Shown here in pieces: positions 41,860 through 50,809 of a stretch of 64,000 bases of DNA. The stretch comes from Actinocorallia herbida (GTDB taxonomy: Bacteria; Actinomycetota; Actinomycetes; Streptosporangiales; Streptosporangiaceae): NCBI RefSeq assembly GCF_003751225.1, contig NZ_RJKE01000001.1, positions 5,580,001 through 5,644,000 of the forward strand. Reading direction: 5' to 3'. The notes under the pieces were generated by a model that saw only the letters and a program-made list of their open reading frames with translations, did not search any database and was not told the DNA's origin. How positions within the stretch are numbered: the first letter of the stretch is position 1; each line of letters begins with the position of its first letter. Position numbers and translations under genes: made by a program.

Positions 41860-43650
41860 TCATCGGTGCCTACGGATGTGAGGACCGGTCGGTGTCCGGT
41901 CGAGGAGATCCCAGCGGGTGCCGCTGGAGGGCTCGGCTCGGCCGGGCGTGACGCGGTACGCCAGCCATACGTGCATGGATCCGTCGTGCCAGCGTCCGGA
42001 CTGCCAGGCGCGCTCGACGATGAGCCCGTCTTTCGCGACCTGCTCCTCGGCCAGCAGGCGGGGGCGGCGCGGGTCGAGCAGTTCGCTCTTGGGTCCGACC
42101 TGTTCGGGGTCCAGCAGCGCCCACGCCTGCATGCGGGCGCGGCGCAGCCGCACCTGTGCGGCCAGGTCTGCGGGGGCCGCGTCCGGGTCGATTCGCTCGG
42201 GCAGCAGCGGTATCCACCAGGGCGGCGCGGTCGCTTCCAGCCGGTAGCGCCAGCGGTCGCCGGGCGCCGCCGGCTCGCCGGTCGGGGGCGGCGCGGCAGG
42301 GCTCGATGAGGAGAACGCGCGGGCGCGGTCCACGGCTCGGCCGAGCGGGCCCTCGACGAGGTGCTCGATGCCCCAGGCGAGGTTGGCGGCCTCGTCGCGG
42401 GTGAGTGCGACCCGTTCCAGTACCGGCCCGTCGAGCCCGCCGGCCAGGGTGGGCGGGATCAGCAGCCAGGGGGACGGGTGGTCGGTGTTCACCTCGTCGC
42501 CGGTCAGCTCGAAGAGCCGCCACGCCCGCTGCGGCGGCTTGCCCGGGCCCGAGTCGGCCATCGCCGTGGACGGCACGGTGGTGTGCCCGCCGAAGGTGTC
42601 GATGACCTCGACCGAGCGCAGTTCGGTGAGCGATCCGACCGGCACGGCGACGGGGATGGAGAACATGTCGTCGCCGTAGACGGTGGCCAGTTCGGCGACC
42701 ATCAGGCGGGCCAGGTCGGCTGGGCCGGCGTCCAGGTCGCCGAAGTGGACCTGGCCGTCCTCGAACTCCCACAGCCGCGATGCCGGCATGCCTGTGTACC
42801 GCACGGGCGTGGGCACCGCGGTCTTCACCCATTTCCGGCCCGCGGCCGCGTCGAGCCCGTGGGCCTGCTGCTCGCCGGTGACCAGGTCGAACGAGTGCCA
42901 GTCCAGGTGACCGCCGCGATGTTCGGGTGCTCGCAGGGTGATCTCGCCTTTCGGGCCTCTGGCGGCGACGGAGAAGGTGTACTCCACCCGCTCCTCATCC
43001 CAGCCGGGTTCGCCGTCGAACCCGCCGCGGGCGCGGTACCAGGTCCGCCAGTCATGCACGATCGCTTCGGCTCGGGTCAGGTCGTCGCCCCTGACCCGGG
43101 CGGCGAGGGCCCGGGTGACCCGGGCGGGGTCGGCCCTGGCCAGTCCTGCGCCGTCGAGGCCGAGGCGGACCAGTAGTTCGGCGGCTGAACGGCCCAGCCC
43201 ACCGGCGGTCACGGCATGGTCGGGTGGTGCGAGCGTGAACTCGGCCCGGAGCGCGTCGGCGGCGGCCGGCAGCCCGCCGGTGTGCAGCAGCCTGGTCAGC
43301 CGCCGCCCCGCCCGTACCGCCGCGTGAAGGTGGGCGGTGCCGAAACCGGGCTCGGCGGTCGCCTCGGCGACCGTCTCCAGCGGGCGGCCTTCCGGGATCG
43401 GCACCGGCCGACCCGGGCGTACCCCTGCCGTCTCCGCGCCGGGAGGGCAGGAGCCGGCCCTGAACGACACCAGCGGCACGCTGCGCCCGGTGACGCGTGC
43501 CGCCGCCGGCTGGGCGGCGTCGTCGCCGTGGAACTCGCCGACCTGCCATTGGCGGGCCAGCAGCCACAGCGGGTCGGCTACGCGCATTTCCAGTCCGCCG
43601 GACAACTCCGTGTCGCAGACCATCGCCTCGACGCGGTCCCATCCGGTCAT
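41860..43650 (-). CDS. Large-operon protein 6, uncharacterised (DPLWLLARQWQ family)
   Basis: A 596-residue protein with no signal peptide or membrane segment. The N-terminus carries ADPLWLLARQWQVGEFHGDD (about 25-44), a strongly conserved-looking block. The middle contains WHSFDLVTGEQ and TPVRYTGMPASRLWEFEDGQ, and the C-terminal third has WWIPLLPERIDP. It resembles uncharacterised bacterial proteins that occur with the other members of this operon. The ATG at 43650 overlaps the TGA of the previous gene by ATGA. It is the last gene of the six. Its end lies against an IS630 remnant, so the final residues may be altered. Confidence 0.6.
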   Translation of the reverse strand: MTGWDRVEAMVCDTELSGGLEMRVADPLWLLARQWQVGEFHGDDAAQPAAARVTGRSVPLVSFRAGSCPPGAETAGVRPGRPVPIPEGRPLETVAEATAEPGFGTAHLHAAVRAGRRLTRLLHTGGLPAAADALRAEFTLAPPDHAVTAGGLGRSAAELLVRLGLDGAGLARADPARVTRALAARVRGDDLTRAEAIVHDWRTWYRARGGFDGEPGWDEERVEYTFSVAARGPKGEITLRAPEHRGGHLDWHSFDLVTGEQQAHGLDAAAGRKWVKTAVPTPVRYTGMPASRLWEFEDGQVHFGDLDAGPADLARLMVAELATVYGDDMFSIPVAVPVGSLTELRSVEVIDTFGGHTTVPSTAMADSGPGKPPQRAWRLFELTGDEVNTDHPSPWLLIPPTLAGGLDGPVLERVALTRDEAANLAWGIEHLVEGPLGRAVDRARAFSSSSPAAPPPTGEPAAPGDRWRYRLEATAPPWWIPLLPERIDPDAAPADLAAQVRLRRARMQAWALLDPEQVGPKSELLDPRRPRLLAEEQVAKDGLIVERAWQSGRWHDGSMHVWLAYRVTPGRAEPSSGTRWDLLDRTPTGPHIRRHR

Positions 43651-46600
43651 CAGTCCTCCTCCTTCGGCCAGTTCGCGATCGAGCCGGGGACGAACACGGT
43701 CGGGACGGCCCGGCCGTAGTCGACCAGGTTCTCGGGACCGACCGCCCGCAGGGTGGCCCACTCCAGCGTCTCCATGAGCGTGTCGAGCACGAGCGTCAGG
43801 TTCCACTGCTCGCCGTCGGGTGGGACGGCCAGCAGCCAGGTCTGGGGCGGGCGGTTACCGGGGGCGTCGAACTGGAACGTGACCCCGGTGACCTGCTCGG
43901 TCCGCGGGATCCGCTCTGACCAGCGGTCCACGACCAGGCCGCAGGCACGGGCGCCCGGTGCCGGCGGCCCGCCCGGCCCGGTCACGGCGACCACCGACAG
44001 CCGGCCGCCGGTGCCGGGGGCGGGCAGCGAGGTCGCCGCCCACCCTTCGCCCGGAGCGGCCGGACTCTGGCCGGCGGTCGCGCGCAGACCGGCGCCGGGC
44101 TCGAGCAGCTCGCTGAGCATCCCGGCCGTGACCAGTCGCCCGACGTCGGCCCGGACCCGCCCGGCGGCGTCGAGCCAGTCGTCGACGTCGACGGGGTCGG
44201 CGACCGCCGTGGTCAGGTCGATGGCGCCGTGGTCGAGTTCGAAGACGCCCAGCAGCGGTACACGCCCGCCGAGGATGGCGGTGACCCGGCCCTGGAGGCC
44301 GGGGCGAGGGTCGGCCGGGTCGACCCGCACGGAACCGACCCGCTTGAGCCGCTGCTCGAGCAGTGGCTGCAGCGCGGCGGCGGCCGCCACGTCGCCGGGC
44401 GGCCTGCCGGTGGCCAGCCCGAAGCGTGCCATGCGCTCGGCGACCGGGGTGACCGCGGCGGGTGTGGCGATCTGCAGCGCGTCGCTGAGGTCGTCGGCGA
44501 GCCGGTCGAACGAGGACACCAGCCGCGCGGCCGCGTCCAGCACGGCGCGGTCGTCGGTCTCCGCCTCGCCGGCGGCCTGGGCGGGACGCAGGTCGCGGGC
44601 GTCCGCGACCCGCAGCGCCTCGACCGCGCGGCGCAGCTCGACGGCGAGCACGGTGAACTCGGCCAGCGACACCGTCGCGTCGCCCCGCGCGGCCGGGTCG
44701 ACCGTGACAGGTCCGGCGCTCCCGGCCGCGCCGGCGGCCAAGGTCGCCAACGGCGCCGGGACCAGCTCCGGGTCCTCACCGACCAGCCACAGTGCGTCCA
44801 GCGCGGACAGTCCGAGTGCCTTGAGCGTCAGCCGGTTCGGCGGGCTCGGGCTGCCGCCGCCGTCGCTCGCCGGAGGGCGGGCCGCGAATCCGACCGTGCC
44901 CGCGTCGGGCAGCAGCGACGCGGCCCAGGCGCCCAGAGCCGGCGCGATGGTCTCCCGCTCGCCGATCGCCTTCCAGCCACGGCCCGGGTGGGGCGCCGTC
45001 GGGTCGAGCAGCACCAGCACTCGGTGTTCGACTCCGATCGAGGCCCGCGGGATGTCGGGGGCGCGCAGTTCAGGTGGGGCGCTGGTGCCGGTGGCCAGGG
45101 CGTCGAGCATGGCGGTGGCGCGTGCGAAGCCGGCCCCGGTGAGCTGGTGGACGGCCTCGAACAGGCCGACGTCGTTGACGGCGTCGAACGCGGCTTCGAT
45201 CTCGTCCAGTGCGCTGCGCACCGCCCGCTCGACGGTGCCGAGGCCGTTGGCGCGGTCGAGGTCGAGCAGCGAGATGCCGTCGACCGGTTCGTCGGGGGGC
45301 ACGCCCGGCTCTCCGGCGGCGGCGAGCACTTTCCTCCGTACGGGCCGGACGTGGTGGTCGGCGCCCAGCTCGTGCAGTGCCCGCTCGAACCGGTAGCCGA
45401 GCAGGTCACCGAGGTCCCGGCCCTGCCTGATGCCGTCGAGCAGCCAGGCCGCCGCCCGTACCCGGTGTGAGCGGATGTCCACCGCGGCGGGCGCGAGTGG
45501 CTCGTCGTCGCCGTGCGCGAGCCAGCCCGAGCGGAGCACCGCGGCGGTCGCCGCGTGCGCCATCGAGGGCGCGTGCACGAACCCGGCGGAGCCCGCTTTG
45601 CCGCGGGGGGTCAGCCCGGCCACCCAACCGAAGGCGCCGATCTGGATGCCGCCCGGCCGGGCCGCACGCAGCGTGCCGAGCCGCTCGGCCGCGATCGACG
45701 TGGCCCAGGCGTCCAAACGGTGGGTGCCGAGCCCGAGGCTCTCGCGCAGGAGCCGGTCCAGCTGTTCGGGGGTGCGGGCGGCCAGCACATCGAGGGCGGC
45801 GAGCACCCGCGTGTTCTCGGCGGCGTTGTCCGGGACCAGGTGCAGGCTGTTGGCCAGTAGTTGGTAGAGCAGGGGACGGCGGTCCATGAAGTCATCGCCC
45901 ATCCCCGAAGGCCGCAGGTCGGGCGTCCGGTCCGCGAAGCGGCCGCGCAGGTCGGCCAGGTACTCGGCGGCCGTGTGGCCGGGGCCCGCGTCGCGCGCCT
46001 GGACCACACCGTCAGCGCCCCACTCGCTCGATGTCGAGGCCAGCACGCCCTCGATCAGTTCGGTGTTCTGCTCGCCGAGGACACCCTCGTAGACGGGCAG
46101 ACCGAGCGAGGCGACCGGGTTCTGCCGGCGCCGCCAGCCTTCGAGCAGGGTCAGCACGACCTGGATCAGATCCTGTGCCTGGCCGGTCAGGTCGGCGTGG
46201 CCGGTCTGCAGCAGCAACGCCGGCAGCCCGTCGTGGACCCCCTGCCAGGCCGCGATCTGCTCGTCGATCGACTCGACCTGGTCGTGCAGGGTTCCGCCCC
46301 AGTACAGCGCGGCGATCTCGGTGAGCGGCGAGTCGAAGGCCGGGTTGAGCTCCGCGTCGAGCGACAGCAGGAACAGCTCGAAAAGGCCCTGCGGGGTGAA
46401 CTTGTCGTCGATCTCGTTGAGGCTCGAGTACCGGTCCATCCAGCGCAGGAACAGGCGGGCCGGGTGCGGCCGGGTGGCCAGGATCGTCGCCACGGCGGTC
46501 TCGTGCTCGCCCTCGCCCATGCTGTCGATCAGGTTCGGGTCCAGGACGGGCACCGTGCCGGAGGCCGCCCGCCACTGACCCAGCAGCAGCGACACCATCG

Positions 46601-47960
46601 CCTGGACGTGCCCGGCGGTGGTCGCCGGCTCGTCGGCGATGGTCGAGCGGCACACCGGCAGCACCCCGTACGGCTGTGGCCCGATCGCCAGCGTCGGCAG
46701 TGACGCGCCGCCGGTGACCCAGTGCGTGCACCACTCGCGCAGCGTGTCCGCGGCGGTCGGGGGCAGCCCGTCGGCCGTACCGACCCGCAGCAGCTGCCGC
46801 GCGAAGGTCCCGAGCACCGCCTCGAAGGTCACGCGCAGCATCGCCCGCGAATGCTCCCGCTCCGGGTCGGTCCCGAACGCCGCGCGCCGCAGGGTCGTCG
46901 GGTCCGCGAGGCCGAGCGCGTTCGCCAGCCGTCCGGCGTTGTCGCCCGGCACCTCCGCCACCGGGTCCAGCTCACGGGCGGCAAGGTCCGCCAGCGCCCG
47001 TTCCTGCGCGCTCCAGCCGGCCGTCACCGTCTCGGTGTTGTTGGTCGGCGTGCCCTGTGGGACGAAGGCGAGCCCGTCGGTGCGGGCGTGGGCGGCCAGC
47101 AACGCGTCGAGGCGGGCGGCCGCGTCCTGCGGTTCCAGCTCGGCGTCGACCCCGACGACCAGCAGGACGGGTAGGACGTCGGCGGCTTGCGCGGCCGCGC
47201 CGGTCAGCGGCACGGTTATCGCCATGCCCACCTCGACGGCCCGTTCGTAGTCGAACATCCAGGCCAGGGCCTCGTCGGTGACCAGGCCGCTCTCGGGTGC
47301 CTGCCACGGCGGGGCGTTCGGGTCGGGCGCCGTCCGCAGGCCCTCGGCGACCGGCCTGCTCGGCACGCTGAAGATGATTCCCTCGGAGGCGTACCCGACC
47401 GCCAGCCACTGGCCGGGCAGCAGCATCGGCCGGGCGGGGGCCCGCTCGCCGGCCTCCACGGGTGCGGGGAACTGCGGCACGCCGAGGGGACCGCGCAGGA
47501 CCGGACGCAGCTCTCGGGCCAGCCATCCGGCCCGCCGGGTGCCGACGCGGCGGGCGAACGTGCGCCAGGCCGCCTGGCGGCCGGCGTCGTCCTGGGCGGC
47601 GAGCCGGGCATGCCAGAACTCGATGGCCAGTTCCCGCTCGACGCGACCGGGCGCGGGGGTGTCCGCGTTGATGCTGACCTGGTCGGGGAGGATCCGGATG
47701 CGCAGCTCGGGCGGGTCGAGGCCGAGTCGGTAACGGGTCTCCAGCCGTACCGGCAGAAGCAGCAGCGGCAGGTCGTGGTCAAGCGCGGCGAACGGTAGCT
47801 GCTCCAGGATCCCGTCCGGGACGTCCAGGTCGAACGGCCCGGGCGTGTCAGGCCCGGTGGGTCCGAAAGGCCCGCGAGGCCCGGGGCGGATCCCGATCGG
47901 CGTGCCGCGGCCGGAACCTGTCGCGGCCGGTCGGTCGGTGCGGTTCTCGGCGGGGGTCAT
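43650..47960 (-). CDS. Large-operon protein 5, uncharacterised giant protein
   Basis: A 1436-residue protein without a signal peptide. A Gly/Pro-rich N-terminal tail (about 1-45) precedes LPLLLLPVRLETRYRL (64-79) and LRIRILPDQVSINAD (86-100). Much of the rest is helical and Ala/Leu/Asp-rich, with blocks such as LPTLAIGPQPYGVLPV and WGADGVVQARDAGPG. I recognise no catalytic motif. Both ends overlap neighbouring genes by ATGA. The ATG at 47960 has GGAGCGG upstream, and the longer frame beyond it overlaps the previous gene and is spurious. The size and coupling suggest a structural component. Confidence 0.6.
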   Translation of the reverse strand: MTPAENRTDRPAATGSGRGTPIGIRPGPRGPFGPTGPDTPGPFDLDVPDGILEQLPFAALDHDLPLLLLPVRLETRYRLGLDPPELRIRILPDQVSINADTPAPGRVERELAIEFWHARLAAQDDAGRQAAWRTFARRVGTRRAGWLARELRPVLRGPLGVPQFPAPVEAGERAPARPMLLPGQWLAVGYASEGIIFSVPSRPVAEGLRTAPDPNAPPWQAPESGLVTDEALAWMFDYERAVEVGMAITVPLTGAAAQAADVLPVLLVVGVDAELEPQDAAARLDALLAAHARTDGLAFVPQGTPTNNTETVTAGWSAQERALADLAARELDPVAEVPGDNAGRLANALGLADPTTLRRAAFGTDPEREHSRAMLRVTFEAVLGTFARQLLRVGTADGLPPTAADTLREWCTHWVTGGASLPTLAIGPQPYGVLPVCRSTIADEPATTAGHVQAMVSLLLGQWRAASGTVPVLDPNLIDSMGEGEHETAVATILATRPHPARLFLRWMDRYSSLNEIDDKFTPQGLFELFLLSLDAELNPAFDSPLTEIAALYWGGTLHDQVESIDEQIAAWQGVHDGLPALLLQTGHADLTGQAQDLIQVVLTLLEGWRRRQNPVASLGLPVYEGVLGEQNTELIEGVLASTSSEWGADGVVQARDAGPGHTAAEYLADLRGRFADRTPDLRPSGMGDDFMDRRPLLYQLLANSLHLVPDNAAENTRVLAALDVLAARTPEQLDRLLRESLGLGTHRLDAWATSIAAERLGTLRAARPGGIQIGAFGWVAGLTPRGKAGSAGFVHAPSMAHAATAAVLRSGWLAHGDDEPLAPAAVDIRSHRVRAAAWLLDGIRQGRDLGDLLGYRFERALHELGADHHVRPVRRKVLAAAGEPGVPPDEPVDGISLLDLDRANGLGTVERAVRSALDEIEAAFDAVNDVGLFEAVHQLTGAGFARATAMLDALATGTSAPPELRAPDIPRASIGVEHRVLVLLDPTAPHPGRGWKAIGERETIAPALGAWAASLLPDAGTVGFAARPPASDGGGSPSPPNRLTLKALGLSALDALWLVGEDPELVPAPLATLAAGAAGSAGPVTVDPAARGDATVSLAEFTVLAVELRRAVEALRVADARDLRPAQAAGEAETDDRAVLDAAARLVSSFDRLADDLSDALQIATPAAVTPVAERMARFGLATGRPPGDVAAAAALQPLLEQRLKRVGSVRVDPADPRPGLQGRVTAILGGRVPLLGVFELDHGAIDLTTAVADPVDVDDWLDAAGRVRADVGRLVTAGMLSELLEPGAGLRATAGQSPAAPGEGWAATSLPAPGTGGRLSVVAVTGPGGPPAPGARACGLVVDRWSERIPRTEQVTGVTFQFDAPGNRPPQTWLLAVPPDGEQWNLTLVLDTLMETLEWATLRAVGPENLVDYGRAVPTVFVPGSIANWPKEED

Positions 47961-50809
47961 CGTCCGCTCCGGGCGAAAGGGGTGGGCCGGCGCGGCGGTG
48001 GGAGCATCGAGTCGGCGTGGACCAGCATGCGGATCGGGCGCTGGAGGGTGATGCGGGCCATCGCGGCGGCGTCCTCGCCCCAGGCGTCCTCGCCGCCGTT
48101 GCCCGGCCGCCTCACGCCGTCGGCCAGCCAGGACGGCCCGGTCGGGTCCGCGAACGACGGCAATGGATCGTCGCCCTTGGGGGCCAGATGCGACCAGGAC
48201 AGATCCGCCCAGGACGCCGGTGGCAGTTCCTCCCGGAAACGCGCGACGGGCGCGTCGAGCCCGAAGCGGGTGCGGCCCGGCTGCTGCTCGAGGACGAAGA
48301 ACCAGCCGGGGCGGGCGTCGTCGGGATCCGTGCTGCCGCGTGCGTCCTCCTCGTCGAGGGCGAACCCCCAGAAGCGGGTATCGCTCTCCAGCCGCCCGGC
48401 CATCACGGGCAGGCGGACCTCGCCGTGTTTCTTGTTCTCCCTGCGCCTGCCGTTGCGCCAGACGGCCTGAACCGCGTACACGCGCAGGTCCGGGTAGCGG
48501 CGGGGCAGGGCGCCCTTGAACAGCAGGACCAGGCCGGCTCCTCCCGCCTCTTCCGGCCGGTGCCCGCCGAGCGAGGTGGCCGGCGCCCAGGTCCCGATCG
48601 GCGGGATGTCGGCCGGCCCGCCCGGTCCGGTGTCCCAGAACCGCCGTGCCCAGGTGGCGCCGGGGCGAGCGGGGTACTCGCGCCACAGGAACTCGCGGCC
48701 CAGCTCGTGGTTGAGCCCGGCCAGGAACGCCTCCACGAACGGCTCGTTGACCTCCAGCAGCCCGAGCGTGTCGTCCGGGATCACGCCGATCCCCGGGACC
48801 AGGTATTCGGCCGACAGCGCGATCAGCCGCTGCGACATCGGGGTCGTGAAGGCCGGGTGCGCGCGTGCGCGCGGCGGCACGTCGTGGGTGCGGTCCGCGC
48901 TCAGGCCCAGGACGCGTGTCTCCACCATCGCCTTGACCGTCCCCGCCGGGTCCAGCCCCGCCCGTACGTACGGCACCAGGGTGGCGACGGGCACGCCGCC
49001 GCCGACGTCGGGCAGCCGGATAGGGCCCGGGTCCGGGTCGGGATCGATGGCACGGGCCCGGCGCCGGACCGGCGTGACCCGGCGGTCGCGCCGGGCGGCC
49101 CGGATCATCGCCCTGCGCTCGGCCGCTGCGGGGACCAGCGGGCCGAGATCGGGTGGCGGCTCGTCCACTTCGGTGCCGAACGCCGTGTGCACGGTGCGCC
49201 ACGCCGACGCGAACTCGATCGGTGCGGCGAGAGCGGCGGCGGTGACGGCGGCCGTCGCAGGCAGGCGCGTTCCCGTGCCCAGGCCGGAGACCGTGAAGCC
49301 GCGTACGGTCCGGGTCTGGCGCCGGAACGCGCCGCAGACCAGCCCGTCGGGTAGCGCGGACGCGGCCACGGCCCCCCTGACGGTGCCTGAGGTCGGGTGG
49401 GTGAGCCGGGCCATGGCGGGCCCCGCCACCTGAAGGATCCGGGCGTCGTCGAAGGTCTGGAAGCGGGGCTCGGCTTTGCGGCCCAGCTCCCAGGCCAGCC
49501 GGGCCCGGCCGAGCGTGCGGTTCACCGCCCGCATCTTCGCCGCGTGGCGCCAGGCCGCGGCTATCAGCGCCTCCTGGTCGGCCCGCACGACCTCGGCGCC
49601 GAGCCCGGCCACCGAGCGGTGCTGCGGCTCGGTGTTGAGCTGCCCGAGCCATACCGGCTCCGCACCGTCGGCCGGCACGGCACGCCGCTTGGCCTGCGGC
49701 GCCCCGTACGCGGGCGGACCGACGACCGGGTCATGGACCAGGGCGTCGTACGGTGCCGGGTGCGGGCCGGGTGCCAGGCGCTTGTTGACCGCCCGGCGCA
49801 GCGCGTCCTTCATGCGCGTCCGGTGGGCGGCGGGCCATCGGCGGGCCGCGCCTGCCGGGGCGAGCAGGGCGCCCTCGTAGGTGAGCAGCGTCCCGGGGGC
49901 GCTCGGCAGGCCCCCGCCGGGGTCGCTCACGTCCAGGTCGCGGCGCCCGACGCTGCCCGGCAGCTCGCGTGGCCGCAGGCGGCGCACCAGCGACTCGAAG
50001 TCGCCGCGAGGGCCGGTGGAGAAGCGCCACGAGTCGTAGACCGGCAGCCGTACCGCGTCATCGGTCTCCGTGTCCCAGGCCGGCCCGGAACCGGTGACGG
50101 CCTCACCCAGCCCGGCCTGGCGGCCGGTTTCGAAGGTCGGCACGACGCACGCCAGCCACGAGCCGCCGGGAGTGAGCCGGCGTGGGCACAGCAGCCTGGA
50201 CCGGAACGCCTCGGGCGCCCCGGCCAGGGCGGCGGGTACCCCGCCGGTCAGGTCGACGTCGGCCTGCACATGTGCCCAGGCCCAGCAATGACGCAGGTCC
50301 GGCAGCTCGCCGGCCAGTCCGTTCTCGACGTGCAGCACAGGCGCCCGCGCGGGCCAGACGGCCGGTTCCAGGCTCACCCCGTCGCGTTCGGCGACCACGA
50401 CCAGGGCCAGCCACGGCTGCAACAGCCCGTCCCCGGGCGAAGCCGGGGTGAAGCGCCAGGGCAGATCGGGCGAGGCCAGCTCGACGTGGGCGAAGTAGTG
50501 GGGCTCGGCGTCGGTCGTGTCCGGCTCGGGGTCGCGGCGCAGCACCTGGCGCGGGTCGAGGCCGATCACCTCGCCCGGGCCACGCAGCCGCACGGCCGGG
50601 CCGGGCACCGGCTGGTCGGTGTCGGAGCCCGGCCCGGTCCCGCGCGCCCGCACGGTGATCGTGATGGTCGCGGTATCGGCGGGGGCGAGGCCGGCCTGTG
50701 CGGGCACATCGAGGTGGGCGGCAAGGCCGGAGCGCAGCCAGGGCAGGAAGGTCGGGGCGATGATGGCGGGCTCGTTAACGGCGGGATCAGTCACGGCGGG
50801 ATCGGTCAC
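47957..50809 (-). CDS. Large-operon protein 4, uncharacterised
   Basis: A 950-residue soluble-looking protein. It begins with repeats of DPAVTDPAVNEPAI, then FLPWLRSGLAAHLDVPAQAG. The C-terminal part carries GLNHELGREFLWREYPARPG (about 698) and GWFFVLEQQPGRTRFGLD (about 835), blocks I recall from large uncharacterised bacterial proteins. The middle is rich in Arg/Pro with no enzyme signature. The GTG start overlaps the previous stop by GTGA, with GGGAGG nine bases upstream. The gene lies between the DUF6603-like protein and the 1436-residue protein. Confidence 0.6.
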   Translation of the reverse strand: MTDPAVTDPAVNEPAIIAPTFLPWLRSGLAAHLDVPAQAGLAPADTATITITVRARGTGPGSDTDQPVPGPAVRLRGPGEVIGLDPRQVLRRDPEPDTTDAEPHYFAHVELASPDLPWRFTPASPGDGLLQPWLALVVVAERDGVSLEPAVWPARAPVLHVENGLAGELPDLRHCWAWAHVQADVDLTGGVPAALAGAPEAFRSRLLCPRRLTPGGSWLACVVPTFETGRQAGLGEAVTGSGPAWDTETDDAVRLPVYDSWRFSTGPRGDFESLVRRLRPRELPGSVGRRDLDVSDPGGGLPSAPGTLLTYEGALLAPAGAARRWPAAHRTRMKDALRRAVNKRLAPGPHPAPYDALVHDPVVGPPAYGAPQAKRRAVPADGAEPVWLGQLNTEPQHRSVAGLGAEVVRADQEALIAAAWRHAAKMRAVNRTLGRARLAWELGRKAEPRFQTFDDARILQVAGPAMARLTHPTSGTVRGAVAASALPDGLVCGAFRRQTRTVRGFTVSGLGTGTRLPATAAVTAAALAAPIEFASAWRTVHTAFGTEVDEPPPDLGPLVPAAAERRAMIRAARRDRRVTPVRRRARAIDPDPDPGPIRLPDVGGGVPVATLVPYVRAGLDPAGTVKAMVETRVLGLSADRTHDVPPRARAHPAFTTPMSQRLIALSAEYLVPGIGVIPDDTLGLLEVNEPFVEAFLAGLNHELGREFLWREYPARPGATWARRFWDTGPGGPADIPPIGTWAPATSLGGHRPEEAGGAGLVLLFKGALPRRYPDLRVYAVQAVWRNGRRRENKKHGEVRLPVMAGRLESDTRFWGFALDEEDARGSTDPDDARPGWFFVLEQQPGRTRFGLDAPVARFREELPPASWADLSWSHLAPKGDDPLPSFADPTGPSWLADGVRRPGNGGEDAWGEDAAAMARITLQRPIRMLVHADSMLPPPRRPTPFARSGR